This document shows, in pieces, positions 1 to 11,211 of a stretch of 64,000 bases of DNA. How positions within the stretch are numbered: the stretch's first letter is position 1; each line of letters starts with the position of its first letter. Source of the stretch: Branchipolynoe longqiensis (Eukaryota > Annelida > Polychaeta > Phyllodocida > Polynoidae). Under the pieces are notes generated by a model. That model was given only the letters and a program-made list of their open reading frames with translations, made no database searches and was not told where the DNA came from. The position numbers and the translations under genes were made by a program. Where the stretch lies: positions 57,128,917 to 57,192,916 of the forward strand of contig CM059198.1 in assembly GCA_030323885.1 (NCBI GenBank), read 5' to 3'.

Positions 1-570
1 ATTGATGCTGAAATACACAGGAGGATGGCCAAGGCTAGCGCATCTTTCGGCCGGCTACGCCAGAGACTCTGGAACAACCACCATGTGTCTATTCGGGTCA
101 AAGGCAAGATCCACAGTGCAATTGTGATATCCACCCTACTATACGGAGCCGAGGCCTGGACAGTGTATAGATGATGCTGCATTGCTTCATGATGCAACAT
201 CTGCATTCAATCATGAGGCTAACCTGGAAGGACAAAGTGACAAATAAGGAAATACTCGAATGGACGGGCTGCCCTTTATGGAAGATCTGATCAAAAAGAA
301 TCTCCGGTGGACTGGACACCTCATGAGGATATCATCAGACAGGCTACCAAAGCAGATCCTCTATTCTCAACTGTCTTCTGGTTACAGAAAGAGAGGGTGC
401 CCTCGTCTCCGGTTCAAGGATACCATCAAGAGTAACCTGAAGCTGAGAGACATTAAGACCGACTCATGGACGCAACTCTCACAGCAGAAAGCTAAATGGA
501 GAGCGGCAGTCGAGTAATGCAAGCAGTCTTTGTCGCATCGCGACCGACAGCATGATGATGATGATGATGA
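1..570 (+). pseudogene. LINE family A, 3' fragment (non-LTR reverse transcriptase C-terminus)
   Basis: This is the distal part of a LINE reverse-transcriptase ORF that enters from outside the window. Read on +, it aligns throughout with the reverse complement of the 16263-17284 copy: the AEIHRRMAKASASFGRL region, STLLYGAEAW, RWTGHLMR, RLPKQILYSQL and the closing KWRAAV. The frame is broken by stops just after the LLYGAEAWTV stretch (about 168-175) and by indels near 180-260. It ends in GTCGCATCGCGACCGACAGC followed by a (ATG)n tail at about 552-570, like every other family A copy. It would have been the C-terminal, post-RT part of ORF2; this copy is dead. The LINE assignment is firm, the clade is not. 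Confidence 0.85.
552..570 (+). repeat. (ATG)n tail of LINE A
   Basis: Six ATG units directly follow the LINE A 3' end. The same trinucleotide tail closes the copies at 16263, 24441, 37578 and 47594. Confidence 0.8.
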
Positions 571-671
571 TCTATACCAATGATGTCCATGTAAATTCCA
601 CTTCCAAGTTACAGATGAACGTGTATATACAGGACACTTCTGTTTGCAGACCAAGGACAGTCAAAACTGGG

Positions 672-978
672 TGTGTTGACCGAATCAGTAGAGCGCAGGC
701 TTCCTGTGCGGAAGGTCGGGACTTAGAATCCCAACTGAGTCAAACCAATGACTTATACAATTGGTATTTCTTGCTACCTGACCTGGCTCTTGGCATTAAT
801 AGGATAAGACACACACTGGTTTGCGCAGTATCAGGATGATGTGATTGTGTGGGATACCAGGTGATGGTCTCCTAGGGGGGCAGCATCATAACGTTACCAT
901 GAGTGCGGAGAAATCACCAGTTGGTACCCATACTGATAATACCTTAGATGTTGCTAAGATGTAAATGAGCAACAACAA
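672..978 (+). mobile_element. SINE-A copy, H2-type head, diverged
   Basis: It has an A-box-like GTTGACCGAATCAGTAGAG, then the family body (AACCAATGACTTA, CTTGGCATTAATAGGATA, GGTACCCATACTGATA, TAGATGTTGCTAAGATGTAAA). It ends in an ACAACAAG tail. Diverged but nearly full length. Confidence 0.75.
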
Positions 979-1084
979 GGGACAGGCAAATGACAATAAA
1001 GACTGTGTTGTCGTGATATACTCACTGATATACTGTGCTCCAATCACGTCAAATTAAGAGTTGACTTCCAAGATCCAGCATTGT

Positions 1085-1150
1085 AATCGCAGCTAGTGTA
1101 CCCATCCTGATATGACCATGGATGTTGCTAGGACGTAACACCCAAACACA
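1085..1150 (+). mobile_element. SINE-A 3' end fragment
   Basis: Only the family 3' end is present: GTACCCATCCTGATATGACC, then GGATGTTGCTAGGACGTAA. No head is detectable upstream. Confidence 0.6.
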
Positions 1151-1419
1151 CATCACAAACAAGCTACTGTTAAACGAACCATTAGAATACACGAGAATGA
1201 CTTGGTGACAGCAGATGGATTCGATCCCCAACCCTCAAATTATGTAGACTGAAATATCGTTGCGCATGGCAGGAATTGGCCGATTACAGGGGTTGCTGAA
1301 GATACAAAATAATACATATCATTCTTTGAATTGCTAGGATTGTTGCTAGGATATTTCATGAACTGTGGAAGGAATCTACGCTGCCTACTGGGTTGGAGCT
1401 CAACGATTGTTCGTTTGTC

Positions 1420-1560
1420 TGTTGTTGTGTTATGTCCTAGCAACATATACGGTCATATCAGGATGGATACCAACGTTTGACAGTGCATACTCATGGTTTA
1501 TAGTGCTGCCCCAGTGGGAGACCAGGCCAGCGGCAACATTACCCCAAATATCTGTGCAAA
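1420..1560 (-). mobile_element. SINE-A 3' half, minus strand
   Basis: The plus strand shows the reverse complement of the SINE-A 3' half: ATGTCCTAGCAACAT, GGTCATATCAGGATGGATAC, GTGCTGCCCCAGTGGGAGAC. It is 5'-truncated and has no tRNA head. Confidence 0.7.
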
Positions 1561-1843
1561 CTAGGCTAGGAAACCCTCACTAAGCTGCACTGCAAAGGGG
1601 CATTTGATATGTCACGGCCCACCAGTGGGACGCCCAAAGGAAGGTAACCATGCCAAGAGTAGCCAGATAACACACCACACAGCTATGTACAAGCCTATGA
1701 TATGTAAATAGGAGTAGGCTAGTCTAGTAATAAGAGTATAATAAAATAAAATATATATATGCCAAGAAAGTCCAAAAAACTAACATAGGCTACTGACCAT
1801 ACCAACCGATTAGCTATCTGCTACTGAAATCCAGGCAATCAAA

Positions 1844-1968
1844 TAACTTATCAGCAGCTACTGTTTGGTAAGATAACACCAACACTACCACTGGCCAGCA
1901 TTGAAAACAAGCCTGGGTCCCCAGGCTTATATGCTCTGGACAATATAAATACAGCCTCAATAAAAAAT
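1844..1968 (-). repeat. Dispersed ~125-bp repeat
   Basis: A segment containing CCAGCATTGAAAACAAGCCT and CAGGCTTATATGC is the reverse complement of 13262-13387. A weaker match lies at 22590-22690. No termini are clear, so the class is unknown. Confidence 0.6.
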
Positions 1969-2326
1969 GTATAAAACAAAAAAATATCCCACGCAGTCAC
2001 ATTATCCTGATACTGTGCTAACCAGTCCTTGTCCTAGCCTACACAACGATGGCATAGTCTCAGCAAGCAGCTCGGGAAACTAAATGATAGAGGGAATTCA
2101 ACACATAGAGGACACTGGATTCACTGTCACAATGATTCAATGGCAGCGTTGTTGCCAGTTGTCCTTTGGAGGTTTCAGGTCACTTTGCTATTGTGATGGA
2201 GGGCTTCTCTAGAATGTAGACTCGGTACTCGTTTCAAATTGGGCGCAAGCGAAGCATGGAAACAGACCGGCAGGCAGCTGCGGATATGGCTTCCATATAC
2301 ACAGGTATAGCAATTTAATCTTCTAT

Positions 2327-2452
2327 TAAATTTGCATAGTCCAATGGTTTTGAATTTCTGCCATTTTGCTGAGATAAATATATTAAATTGATTGTTATGA
2401 CCCACCTTGCTTCAGTTTAAAGTAACTTTTATTTTAAATGGCGACGTTTTGA
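2327..2452 (+). mobile_element. MITE-P left-end fragment
   Basis: It begins TTGCATAGTCCAATGGTTTT, the left end of MITE-P, runs through GAGATAAATATATTAAATTG and TTTATTTTAAATGGC, and then abuts the 71-bp array. The right half is missing. Confidence 0.7.
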
Positions 2453-2460
2453 GTAGGTGT

Positions 2461-3310
2461 GAAAGCGCACTGGCTGGACAAGCATTGTGCATGATCGCGT
2501 AGGTGTGAAAGTGCACTGGCTGGACACTCTAGATGTGAGGACAGAGTGGTGAGTATGGAGCATGGTGGCATATGTGTGAAAGTGCACTGGCTGGACACTC
2601 TAGAAGTGAGGAGAGAGCAGCGAGCATGGTGCATGGTGGTGTAGGTGAAAAAGTGCACTGGCTGGAAAATCTAGAAGTGAGGAGAGAGCGTCGAGCATGG
2701 TGCATGGTGGTGTAGGTGCGAAAGTGCACTGGCTGGACAATCTAGAAGTGAGGAGACAGCGGCGAGCATGGCGCATGGCGGTGTAGGTGCGAAAGTGCAC
2801 TGGCTGGACAATCTAGAAGTGAGGAGAGTGCGCTAGCATGGTGCATGGTGGTGTATGTGAAAAAGTGAACTCGCTGGAGAATCTAGAAGTGAGGAGAGAG
2901 CGGCTAGCATGGTGCATGGCGGTGTATGTGCGAAAGTGCACTGCCTGGACAATCTAGAAGTGAGGAGACAGCGGCTAGCATGGTGCATGGCGGTGTAGGG
3001 GTGAAAGTGTACTGGCTGGACAATCTAGAAGTGAGGAGAGTGTGCTAGCATGGGGCATGGTGGTGTATGTGAAAAAGTGAACTCGCTGGAGAATCTAGAA
3101 GTGAGGAGAGAGCGGCTAGCATGGTGCATGGCGGTGTATGTGCGAAAGTGCACTGCCTGGACAATCTAGAAGTGAGGAGACAGCGGCTAGCATGGTGCAT
3201 GGTGGTGTAGGTGCGAAAGTGCTCTGGCTGGACATTCTAGAAGTGAGGAGAGAGCGGTGAGCATGGTGCATGGTAGTGTAGGTTTCGAAACTGCACTAGC
3301 TGGACAATTA
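2461..3310. repeat. 71-bp minisatellite, about 12 units, with a 3-unit higher-order repeat
   Basis: The unit contains GAAAGTGCACTGGCTGGACA, TCTAGAAGTGAGGAGAGAG and GCATGGTGCATGGTGGTGTA, repeated every 71 bp from about 2507. From about 2828 onward the variants (TGAACTCGCTGGAGA, then TGCACTGCCTGGACA, then TGTACTGGCTGGACA) recur as a block of about 212 bp, so three monomers were amplified together. Unbroken short reading frames on the minus strand follow from the repeat and are not genes. Confidence 0.9.
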
Positions 3311-3344
3311 AGTGTGTGGAGATATAAATTTGTCCATCCACCCA

Positions 3345-3600
3345 AAGACTTACTGAGTCAAACCAATGACTTAAAAATTGATAATTGTCGCTTCCTAGCC
3401 AGGCGCTCAGCATTATTCAGATAGGGCAAGGACTGGTTGACTCAGTGTCAGGTAAATGTGATTGAGTGGGATATTGGGTCATGGTGGGGGCAGCCTGGTC
3501 ACCCAGTGAGGCAGTGCCATAAGTGCGCACTGTCACACATCGGTACCCATCCTGATATGACCTTAGATGTTGCCAGGATGTAAAACTATGATAACCAACC
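3345..3600 (+). mobile_element. SINE-A, head missing
   Basis: It starts at GAGTCAAACCAATGACTTAA just after the 71-bp array and continues through the full body (CTAGCCAGGCGCTCAGCATT, GGTACCCATCCTGATATGAC) to TGTTGCCAGGATGTAAAAC. It is 5'-truncated before the B box. Confidence 0.8.
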
Positions 3601-4089
3601 ATATAATTTGTTATGTTTCTTCTTCTTTATAGGTGAGTTCAGATGCATTCATTTCTGCGATGTCAATGCTTGGTGAGTCAGTCGCAGGTCCACCTGCCCC
3701 TGTTGGTTCTATTACAAAAGCTTGGTTGTCAGGATGCCCTGAAATAATGATGTGAATTTTAATTTTAGAATCAATTATCATAGAGTAAATATACCTGGAC
3801 GAATGTTGCCAATACATGTTTCTCATCGGTCATTAGATATTTCATGTCGGTCAAGACCCATTGCATGGTCTTGTGCTCTTCCTAGGCAATGGTGAGCAAT
3901 TTTCTCCAAGATTCAATTTCAAACCCTTTTCATGCATCTCTCTTTAATTTTGTACTTCACTCGGATTTCCAGGCTGACCCAGTCAATAGACCCCTTTAAA
4001 TGTTTACAAACATTGTGTATGCACATGCTGCTTGGCTGCAGAATGAAGGCACACTGCCATTGAGTTTGCCGGTATGCCCAGCGGAAAAA

Positions 4090-4665
4090 GTCAGTTTTAT
4101 TCAAAATTAATAGAAATGGATACATTTAATATAATCTGGTTATCAAGCATTTTGTTTCTAGGTGGTGTGGTTTTAGAGATATTTCACTTTTTCTGAAAGA
4201 AGATTGGTCACGGCCATTGACAATGCGCTGAGTTTGCAGATAGGCCTATGCGCAGTGTAAAACGTTGGTTTTATTCAAAATTAATAAAAATGCAGAACCT
4301 ATACCTTATAAATTTAATATAATCTGGTTGTCAAGCGTGGTAAGTATGTTATCTGTTTGTCTGCCAATCGGTTTGTTTCTAGGTGGTGTGGTTTTAGAGA
4401 GATTTCACTTTTTCTATAAGAAGATTGCTTGCGACCATTGAGAATGCATTGAGTTTGCCGAAAGGTGCAGTGCAAAATGTCAGTTTTATTCAAAATTAAT
4501 AGAAATGCAGAACCCTAACCTTATACATTTAATATAATCTGGTTGTTAACCATGTTATCTGTTTGAGTGCCACGCAGTTTGTTTCTAAGTGGTGTGGTTT
4601 TACAGATATTACACTTTTTCTGTATGAAGATTGCTCATAGCCATTGAGTTTGCAGTGTGATCGTG
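4090..4665. repeat. Imperfect tandem repeat, three units of ~175-215 bp
   Basis: TTATTCAAAATTAATA recurs at about 4096, 4271 and 4486. Each time it is followed by TTTAATATAATCTGGTTGT, TTTCTAGGTGGTGTGGTTTT and CACTTTTTCTNNANGAAGATTG. The first unit lacks part of the left side. A stray piece of the unit is embedded in the SINE at about 5052-5072. Confidence 0.8.
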
Positions 4666-4847
4666 TGTCGTCCTGCAGCTAAGCAGTGCGTGCACTGACC
4701 TAACTAGCTATGCTGACGTCATATGGAATATGTCTATAAATGCGTTTTTTTAAAGTACTTGGTTGCTACTAGTCGAAGGTGTGAGTTTGGACTTCACACC
4801 TATATTGGAATAGGAAAAGGACTAGTGATCTGTAGTAGAGATATTTT

Positions 4848-5182
4848 ATTTGGTTGGTTGTTGGAGTTTGACATCTGGGTAACATGTCAGGACATATCAG
4901 GACAGGCACCAACTTCTGTCAGTGCACACGCATGGCAACATTATAGTGCTGCCAAACTTGGAAACCAGGCTGCCAGCATGATAATATGATATCCCACCCA
5001 CTCAGTCAAATCCTAACACTGAACCAACCAGTCCTTGCCCAATCCTAATAAAGTCAGTTTTATTCAAAATTATGGCTAGGAAATGACAATTATCAATGTT
5101 GAGAGTCATCGCTTTGACTCAACTGGGAACTGAACTCCCAACCATCGACACCGGAAGCCTGCAGGCGCTCTATCCATCAGGG
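4848..5182 (-). mobile_element. SINE-A, H2-type head, minus strand
   Basis: The reverse complement of the SINE-A body runs from GGTTGTTGGAGTTTGACATC to the head (ACTGAACTCCCAACC, GGCGCTCTATCCATC). About 20 bp of the upstream tandem repeat (GTCAGTTTTATTCAAAATTA) interrupts it at 5052-5072. The 3' end is the ACTCCAACAA type. Confidence 0.75.
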
Positions 5183-5507
5183 ACGCTGATGATGCCAATA
5201 TCCAGGTCGTCTCCAACATTGGTTGCTAGGCAGTTAATTAATTCGAAGAGCCCCAGACCGACATGGATCGTAACGAGGCTGGGCTGCTTCCTCAGTCGGC
5301 CTAATGATACGGCGGTGATTGAATGATGGGTTGTCTCAGTGATCACGTGATCAGGTGGCCATCGTTCACATACACACACCGCCGTGTAATATATCAAGAA
5401 CTTGATCAAGTCGAGCAGTGAGTGATGCCGCCGTCCCCTCCTCCCACCGCGTCCACCGGATGTTGATCAGCCTCAAACTATACTGCCGGCGTTGGGGGCT
5501 TCACCAT

Positions 5508-5690
5508 GACGGGATAGCCGAGTGGGTAGAACGCCACAATTATCGATTGGCACGGGAGGTAGTGAGTGCAATCAATCGCTTCGAAACTGACACATTTGCC
5601 ATTCATCGCTATGGTACTGCATTGAGGGGTGACGACAATGTGCCCAGAGCAGGAATCGAACCTACATCCCTGGCTTCCCTGGGTAGTTTC
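5508..5690. mobile_element. Two tRNA-like SINE heads facing each other (possible)
   Basis: On +, GACGGGATAGCCGAGTGGGTAGAAC is an A-box-like start (5509 on). On -, CAGGAATCGAACCTACATCC (about 5649-5668) is a reverse B box with the GTGGGTTCGATCCC-type core. No body can be aligned between them, so this may be two SINE 5' remnants. Low certainty. Confidence 0.35.
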
Positions 5691-5755
5691 TTGAAGATTG
5701 ATACTGCCTATCATGGATAAGTCAGAATAGAATTGTTTTCAACATTAACAGTTTG

Positions 5756-5995
5756 TCGATAGAAAGCCCGAGCATACACTTTTACCGACCCAAGGGATTT
5801 TTAACCTCCCATACCACATAGACATGGTATGAGAGCAACTGGCCTTTGTTGACGCTGTAAGTTATACACAGCGGTGGAAATCCAAATTAGCAGAGGTAGG
5901 GGCATGGGGAATCAAACCACCAACCAACAGATTAGGAGTCCGACCTAGAATAAACGTCAGACACTCTAACCACTCCGCCACAGAGAACACCACAA
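5756..5995 (-). mobile_element. SINE-B, minus strand, 3' tail missing
   Basis: It is the reverse complement of the 36437-36600 body and head. Visible parts are ACCGACCCAAGGGATTTTTA, CCACATAGACATGGTATGAG, TATACACAGCGGTGGAAATC, the B box in reverse (GGGGAATCAAACC) and the A box in reverse (CACTCTAACCACTCCGCCAC). The 3' tail module seen at 36675-36755 is absent. Confidence 0.8.
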
Positions 5996-6025
5996 GTGTG
6001 CTAACCATTACACCATCGATGCTCT
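5995..6025 (-). mobile_element. SINE-E-like A-box remnant
   Basis: GTGCTAACCATTACACCATC is the reverse of a classic tRNA A-box context (GGTGTAATGGTTAGCAC). It directly abuts the SINE-B head. No body is attached. Confidence 0.4.
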
Positions 6026-6300
6026 CTGGTGGTGTCAATCTATCCAAGCTTTCCTGTCTATGTGGATGCTTGCCTGAGCGGTCAGTGCTGATGTGTCCTT
6101 TTGGCTGTAACTGCACGATTGACAGTAACAAGCCGGGCAATCTGTATTCTGTGTACTGAGTACACCTATATTTGTCTACATAAAAGGAATGCTAAATCAA
6201 TGTATTAGAATGTCTCGATGCTGAAGCAGATATGGGGAGCATTTTTTCGGTATGCACAGTCTCCAATTTCCCCTTTTCAATTCGAAATTTCTTCAAAGTA

Positions 6301-6631
6301 CAGATGAACCTCGATCCAACGGACACCGATGCAACGGATTCCGGATCCAACGGACACAATCCGCTAGAGTTAATATCTGGTCTAAACGTTTAAAACTCCC
6401 TGGTGAAGTGAACTGAGACCACTAGTTGAGTAAGCGTTTACGTCCTAGCAACATCTAAGGTCATATTAGGACGGGTACTGACTTGTGACGTGTTGTTTAC
6501 ATGTTTGGTCCCCTGTTTTCCACATTACCACTATTGCACCTATAGATAAAGCAATTTCATCGCTGCAATGGACAAACAGCTTTAACGAACAACTGCTCCC
6601 CCTATTAGTCCGTTGGATCGAGGTTCATCTG
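6301..6631. mobile_element. TA-flanked MITE, pogo/Tigger-like, 331 bp
   Basis: Perfect 24-bp terminal inverted repeats run at 6301-6324 and 6608-6631; they begin CAGATGAACCTCGATCCAAC. TA flanks both sides (6299-6300 and 6632-6633), the target-site duplication of Tc1/mariner/pogo elements. CAG...CTG termini fit pogo/Tigger. No transposase is present, so it is non-autonomous. A short minus-strand SINE-A 3' piece sits inside at about 6437-6490. Confidence 0.9.
6437..6490 (-). mobile_element. SINE-A 3' fragment inside the TA MITE
   Basis: TTTACGTCCTAGCAACATCT, AAGGTCATATTAGGACGGGT and ACTGACTTGTGACG are the reverse complement of the SINE-A 3' end. A very short 5'-truncated copy. Confidence 0.7.
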
Positions 6632-6671
6632 TAGTTTGTAATACGATCCACCTACTTAGTAGTTTTATCTA

Positions 6672-6993
6672 ACAGGGTATGTCTCCCGTTTTGGTAGATT
6701 GTGGGATCTAAACTCATGGGTTCTAACCCTGTTCGATTCACACCAATGACTAGGAAATTGATACTTGTCGCTTCCTAGCCAGCTGCTCGGCATTGTCAGG
6801 ATGTGGCAAGGACTGGTTGGCTCAGTGTCAGGATAATGTGACTGAGGGCCATATCAGGTCATCGTGCTGGTAGCCTGGTCTCCCTCTGCGACAACACCCA
6901 TAAAGTCGCCATGATTGTGCACTGTTACAAGGCGGTATGCATCCTTATATGACCGCAGATGTTGCCAGGACATACAATTACAACAACCAATGA
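6672..6993 (+). mobile_element. SINE-A, nearly full length
   Basis: It has a remnant head (GTATGTCTCCCGTTTTGGTA, GGGTTCTAACCCTG as B box), then the body (ACTTGTCGCTTCCTAGCCAG, GACTGGTTGGCTCAGTGTCA). It ends TGTTGCCAGGACATACAATTACAACAACC. Confidence 0.75.
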
Positions 6994-6994
6994 A

Positions 6995-7562
6995 CCAAGT
7001 AGACATGAGATTTCCTTTGGTTGTAACTCCACTATTGACAGTACTTACCCTGGCAATCTATATTCCAAGGACATGTGTGCTGAGTAAACATATATAGGTA
7101 AATATTAACGGAGTACAAAGTAAATTTATTAGCACGTATTGCTGCTCAGACATGGTGTGGTGTCCACTATGTAGATCTTCACAGCAACCTTACTTTTGTA
7201 TCTTTTCACATCAAATATTTCCAAATTCACTTTTTAGATTAGACATCTCTTCAAAGTAGAGTACGTTATTTTACAAGTATCCACATACTTACTATAACAC
7301 ATATAAGACATTTGAGTTCTGGCCTGTAGCCATTTGTTGTAACTAATGAATTATTTCCTAATATTTATTGCTAATTTACTCAATCCGGTCCCAACTAAAT
7401 GTCCTAGAAATATTCAGGACATTAGATATAATGTGTTCCTTTCTAGTGTACTCCAATATGGAAACATCCCAAAAACTTAGTGTTTCCCAGCCAAAACTGT
7501 CAAACTGCACATTAATCCAAACGAGGGAAGCTCTCCAACCTGCTTACTATAAGACATTTAAG
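6995..7562. other. AT-rich unassigned stretch
   Basis: I see no gene, repeat terminus or long open frame here. The short frames at 6915 and 7368 lack recognisable motifs. Confidence 0.5.
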
Positions 7563-7566
7563 ATAT

Positions 7567-7820
7567 GAGACTGTCTCAAAAGGTGCTAAGCAATATGGGA
7601 CAACACTTTGTCCATAGTAACGATCAACACACTATCTACTTAGGCATTTGCTCAGGATCAACTGATTTGTTTTATATATGGTGTTTCATAATCCCAATAG
7701 AATAATATTGATTTGAAGCAAATGTCCTTGTGTTTTCAGTGTAACCGTTTCTGTGCTGTTTTGTGTCAATTGTTACTTTGGACAAAAAAACTAAGAGTTA
7801 GCACCTTTTGAGACAGGCTC
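7567..7820. mobile_element. 254-bp MITE with 23-bp TIRs (family Q)
   Basis: The left end GAGACTGTCTCAAAAGGTGC and the reverse complement of the right end GAGCCTGTCTCAAAAGGTGC match over 22 of 23 positions. ATAT lies on both sides (7563-7566, 7821-7824) and may be a target duplication. There is no transposase. A second copy starts at 26688. Superfamily not assigned. Confidence 0.85.
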
Positions 7821-8159
7821 ATATTTGAGACATTTTTTATTCACAATTTCCATACATTATTCGACAAACATGTACTATTCCGCTAATGATAGAAAGTGTG
7901 TCTTGATGTGAAATTGGGTACTATATTTATCGAACAGAATGTGTGCAGGTCATGGTAGAAACTGAGAGAGAATGTGTGGACCTATAATGATAGCAGGAAT
8001 CAAGCTGATCACCTGCCAGTGTTAAACGATTAGACAGTGAGCACTCGATACTAACCAGCTAATTATAACCCGTAATACAAGCTAAGCGAAAGACACACAA
8101 ACCTGGAATTGCTTCTGGCGGCACGAAAATTGGCTCAGCATAATTCATATGGAAGGAGG

Positions 8160-8800
8160 CAGGGGTTCTTTGGACGTGTGTGCGAGAGGGTGTGTTTTGG
8201 GTTGCGCGACGAAGAGGAGGCTTGTATTTGGGAAATCATGGATGGGGGGAGTGATAGGCTGGGAGTGGGGGTGTGTGGGGGAGATGTGGTAAGGGGCGGG
8301 GGGTGCAGGCGTGGTAGGTTATTTGGATGTGTGCGGTTGGTTATGTGTGTGTGGAGAGTTGGGGCAGTGTGGCATTTGTGTGGGACTGGGAGAGGCAGTG
8401 GGTGTCGGGTGTTGGGTGTGGGATTTGGTGGGATTTGTATGTGGGTGGTGATTTATATGTGTGGGGGTGTGGGGGGAGTTTGATCGGATCGCTATGTGGA
8501 GATGGGGAAATTGCTGGCAGTGTGGGGGTGTGCGGAAATGGGTGGAGGTGGTGGATTCTGAATGTGGGGAAGTGGGGGGGGGGGGGGTATGCTGTGTGGT
8601 AGAGTGGGTTTGGGGAGAGTGGGGTGACGGGAGTGGGGTCTTGGCTATGGTGGGATCTGTATGTTTGGGATGGGGACATGGTGGGATGTGTGTCTGAGGG
8701 GGAGAATGATGCAGGGGGTGTAGGTGCGTGGCGTGTCTTGGGAGTGTAGGGGTGTGGTCGCCTGTGTGTGGCGGTGGGTGGGTGTGGTCATAGGGGGAGA
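8160..8800. repeat. GT/G-rich low-complexity tract
   Basis: The plus strand is dominated by GTGTGGG, GTGGGG and TGGGTG words with one G13 run near 8574-8586. Reading frames of 60-124 codons on both strands come from this bias and have no domains. Confidence 0.8.
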
Positions 8801-9299
8801 AGGATGCAGGAGTAAAATATTACGATATACGGCATAGGGGGAATGCAAAAGTTCTATTACTGATCAGTGTAGGTGACCAGCCGCATGTATGGATATATAT
8901 ATGTTTAGGCTGGTGGTGCCTGAGTGGGATGCAAATATACATAGTGGTGCTGGGAGGTATGGGTGTGAGTGCACTCCGGGCCTACCCCCTCTGCTGTGAT
9001 AGTGATCACCACACTCAAAGGTCAAGGTTGGTGGTGGCCACAGGGCCATACAGCTTCGTGGTGGTGGGCAGACTACTGGTATCCATGGAGAGCAGGAATG
9101 CTGGATCCCTATTGGTACGGGCAAGAATGCTTATTTCACATTGGGGGAAAGGGGTGGGGTGATACGCTAGAATGAACCCATATAACCATATAAATAATAA
9201 ACCAGAGGACTTGACTCTCTCTTTCTTCTTTATACTTTATACACTTCCTTTCTCTCTGTCAGTATTGATTTCACTAAAGCCTGCCTACACAACCACAGA

Positions 9300-9545
9300 T
9301 TCAAGCCTTAGCCTTTTTACACGGGGGTGTGGCGGGGTGTGTATCAATGTAATGTGTGTGGGAAGTAAGGACGTGATCGCCTGTGTGTGGCGAGTTCTGT
9401 GTGTGTGGCGATGTGAGTGTGCAGGATGTGGTGGGCCCTGTGTTGTTGTCTGTGTGGATGTCGTTGCCTATGTGTGAGTGGTGTGTGGCGGGATGTGTGA
9501 GAGTGGATTCGGGGTGTGAGTGTGTGGGGGAGTGTTCTTGTAAAG
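9300..9545. repeat. GT-rich low-complexity tract
   Basis: Degenerate GTGTGTGG/GTGTGAGTG repeats resemble the 8.2-8.8 kb tract. No gene is visible. Confidence 0.7.
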
Positions 9546-9913
9546 TGAGACCGAGACCACAGTGAATATGCGCCGCATACATCTTGGATATAGCCTGAGT
9601 GGAGCTAATTAACCCCTTAATGAGGACGCTAATTGGCTGCGGGTAAATAAAGCCTTCCACCTGGCGGGCGAGTCAGCAACTAATCGTTTATCCTTTTTGC
9701 GTTTGTTCCCATTCATTTCGTTGTTCTTGAGGTTCTATCATTACTCTGGCGGGACAAAATCTCACAAAACTATGTATCGCAGTTATAGCCATTGTAGTAT
9801 ATATGTGGAATATAATTAATTATGTGTATATGAATACAAAATAGCCCCTAAAATGGTTCGAGGTCCTTGTACGGACACTTCCGTTTTTTTCCTTCTGTGA
9901 ACCGCTCTGTAAT

Positions 9914-10596
9914 GGCCCTGTCAGACTACGATGTAATGATGTCAACGTAGGGAGAACGTGAAGAATGTTGAACTTCTCGGCGTAGTATGCAAATTTGGGC
10001 ACAAATTGACCGTGGATGCAGCGTAGTGGACGAGATTGTAGTGATACCGTCATTCAACGAGAGAGGACAATGTCACTACGCTCACGGAACGTTATGAACG
10101 TTATTCCATCGCCAGAAGAACGTTATGTGACGTTACCTATGTCATGATACGTTGAACGTACGTTGAATGCACGTTCTCCTGACATTCTCCTGACGTTCTC
10201 CTGACGTTCTCCTGACGTTCCCATTACACCACATGGGCATTTGCACTCGGTTTAATGTGGGTCAACGTAGTGGAACGTAGTTGAACGTAGTTGAACGTAG
10301 TTGAACGGAGTGAGCAGCGTTGGAAAAACACGTCCGTTTAGCGTAATTGATGTTCACTGAACGTGAACAGAACGTACGGCGAACATAAACCCTTACGTTC
10401 GAGCTACGTCAACATTTTTGAACATGTCCAAAACCTTGACGTAACTCGACGTAACATGACGTAATCTGACGTAGCTCGACGTCAGTCTAACGTCATTATG
10501 ACGTCATCATAACGTTATCCAACGTACATCAGCGTAATGCCGAAAAATCGCCACGTTAGGCTCACGTTCGCTTGTTACGTCGTAGTGTGACAGCGG
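9914..10596. mobile_element. ACGT-word MITE with terminal inverted repeats
   Basis: The left end GGCCCTGTCAGACTACGATG pairs with the reverse complement of the right end (CGCTGTCACACTACGACGTA). The interior is almost entirely variants of one short word: GAACGT, GTTGAACGTAG, GACGTTCTCCT, GACGTAA. These are arranged so that the left half carries AACGTAG-type and the right half CTACGTC/GACGT-type words, giving high self-complementarity. No coding sequence. A related element is at 23604-24210. Confidence 0.75.
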
Positions 10597-10984
10597 TATA
10601 ACCGGGCACTCTCTACTCCCCCCCCCCGGGAACCGACTCTACCGGTCTCTTGCCACTCACTTCAAACTATAATTGTAGACCAGAATTTGATGGATTATAA
10701 TAACAGTAATGCTAGTGTCCATTCCATAAGTCACCTCTAGTTGGAGGAATCATTCTAAGGCGTTGTGCAATCTAATTAAAGTATGGCATGTTTACTTGAG
10801 TGAGGAGAGGGTGGGATGTAGGGGGAATAGGCAGTGTGTTAATGGAGAGGCTTGTAATGGATGGGGAAGGGGTGAAGGTGGTGTTTGTATGTGTGTGGGT
10901 TGGGTCTGGTTCCTGTAAGCACAATGTTGTTAGATGGATCATTCTCTGAAACTGGGCATTAAACCATGACATGGAAAATAGAAA

Positions 10985-11110
10985 GTCTTCCAGATAATAG
11001 CTAAACAAACTTCAAAATAATAGGAGAATACAGTTTCTCTGAAGGTTTACATGTTGTGCATATATGTCAGAGTTGAACCAAACTAAAATAATATTTTACT
11101 TTTTGATTTT
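10985..11110 (+). repeat. Dispersed repeat (copies at 17300 and 19110)
   Basis: AATAATAGGAGAATACAGTT, TGTGCATATATGTCAGAGTT and GAACCAAAC match 19110-19210 on +. Part of it (TCAACTCTGACATATGCACA) is found reversed at 17348-17367. No termini are resolved. Confidence 0.6.
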
Positions 11111-11211
11111 GAAAGATGTTTGGCTGGCTTAATTCAGACTGATATTAAAGCAACAAGCTGCCCAATGGGAAACGGGCACTGTATCTACTAGGCTATCCCG
11201 GCTGAGGTTTT

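Noticed and set aside
8109..8697. Overlapping 78-124-codon glycine/valine/tryptophan-rich frames
   Set aside because: GT/G-rich tract, no domains.
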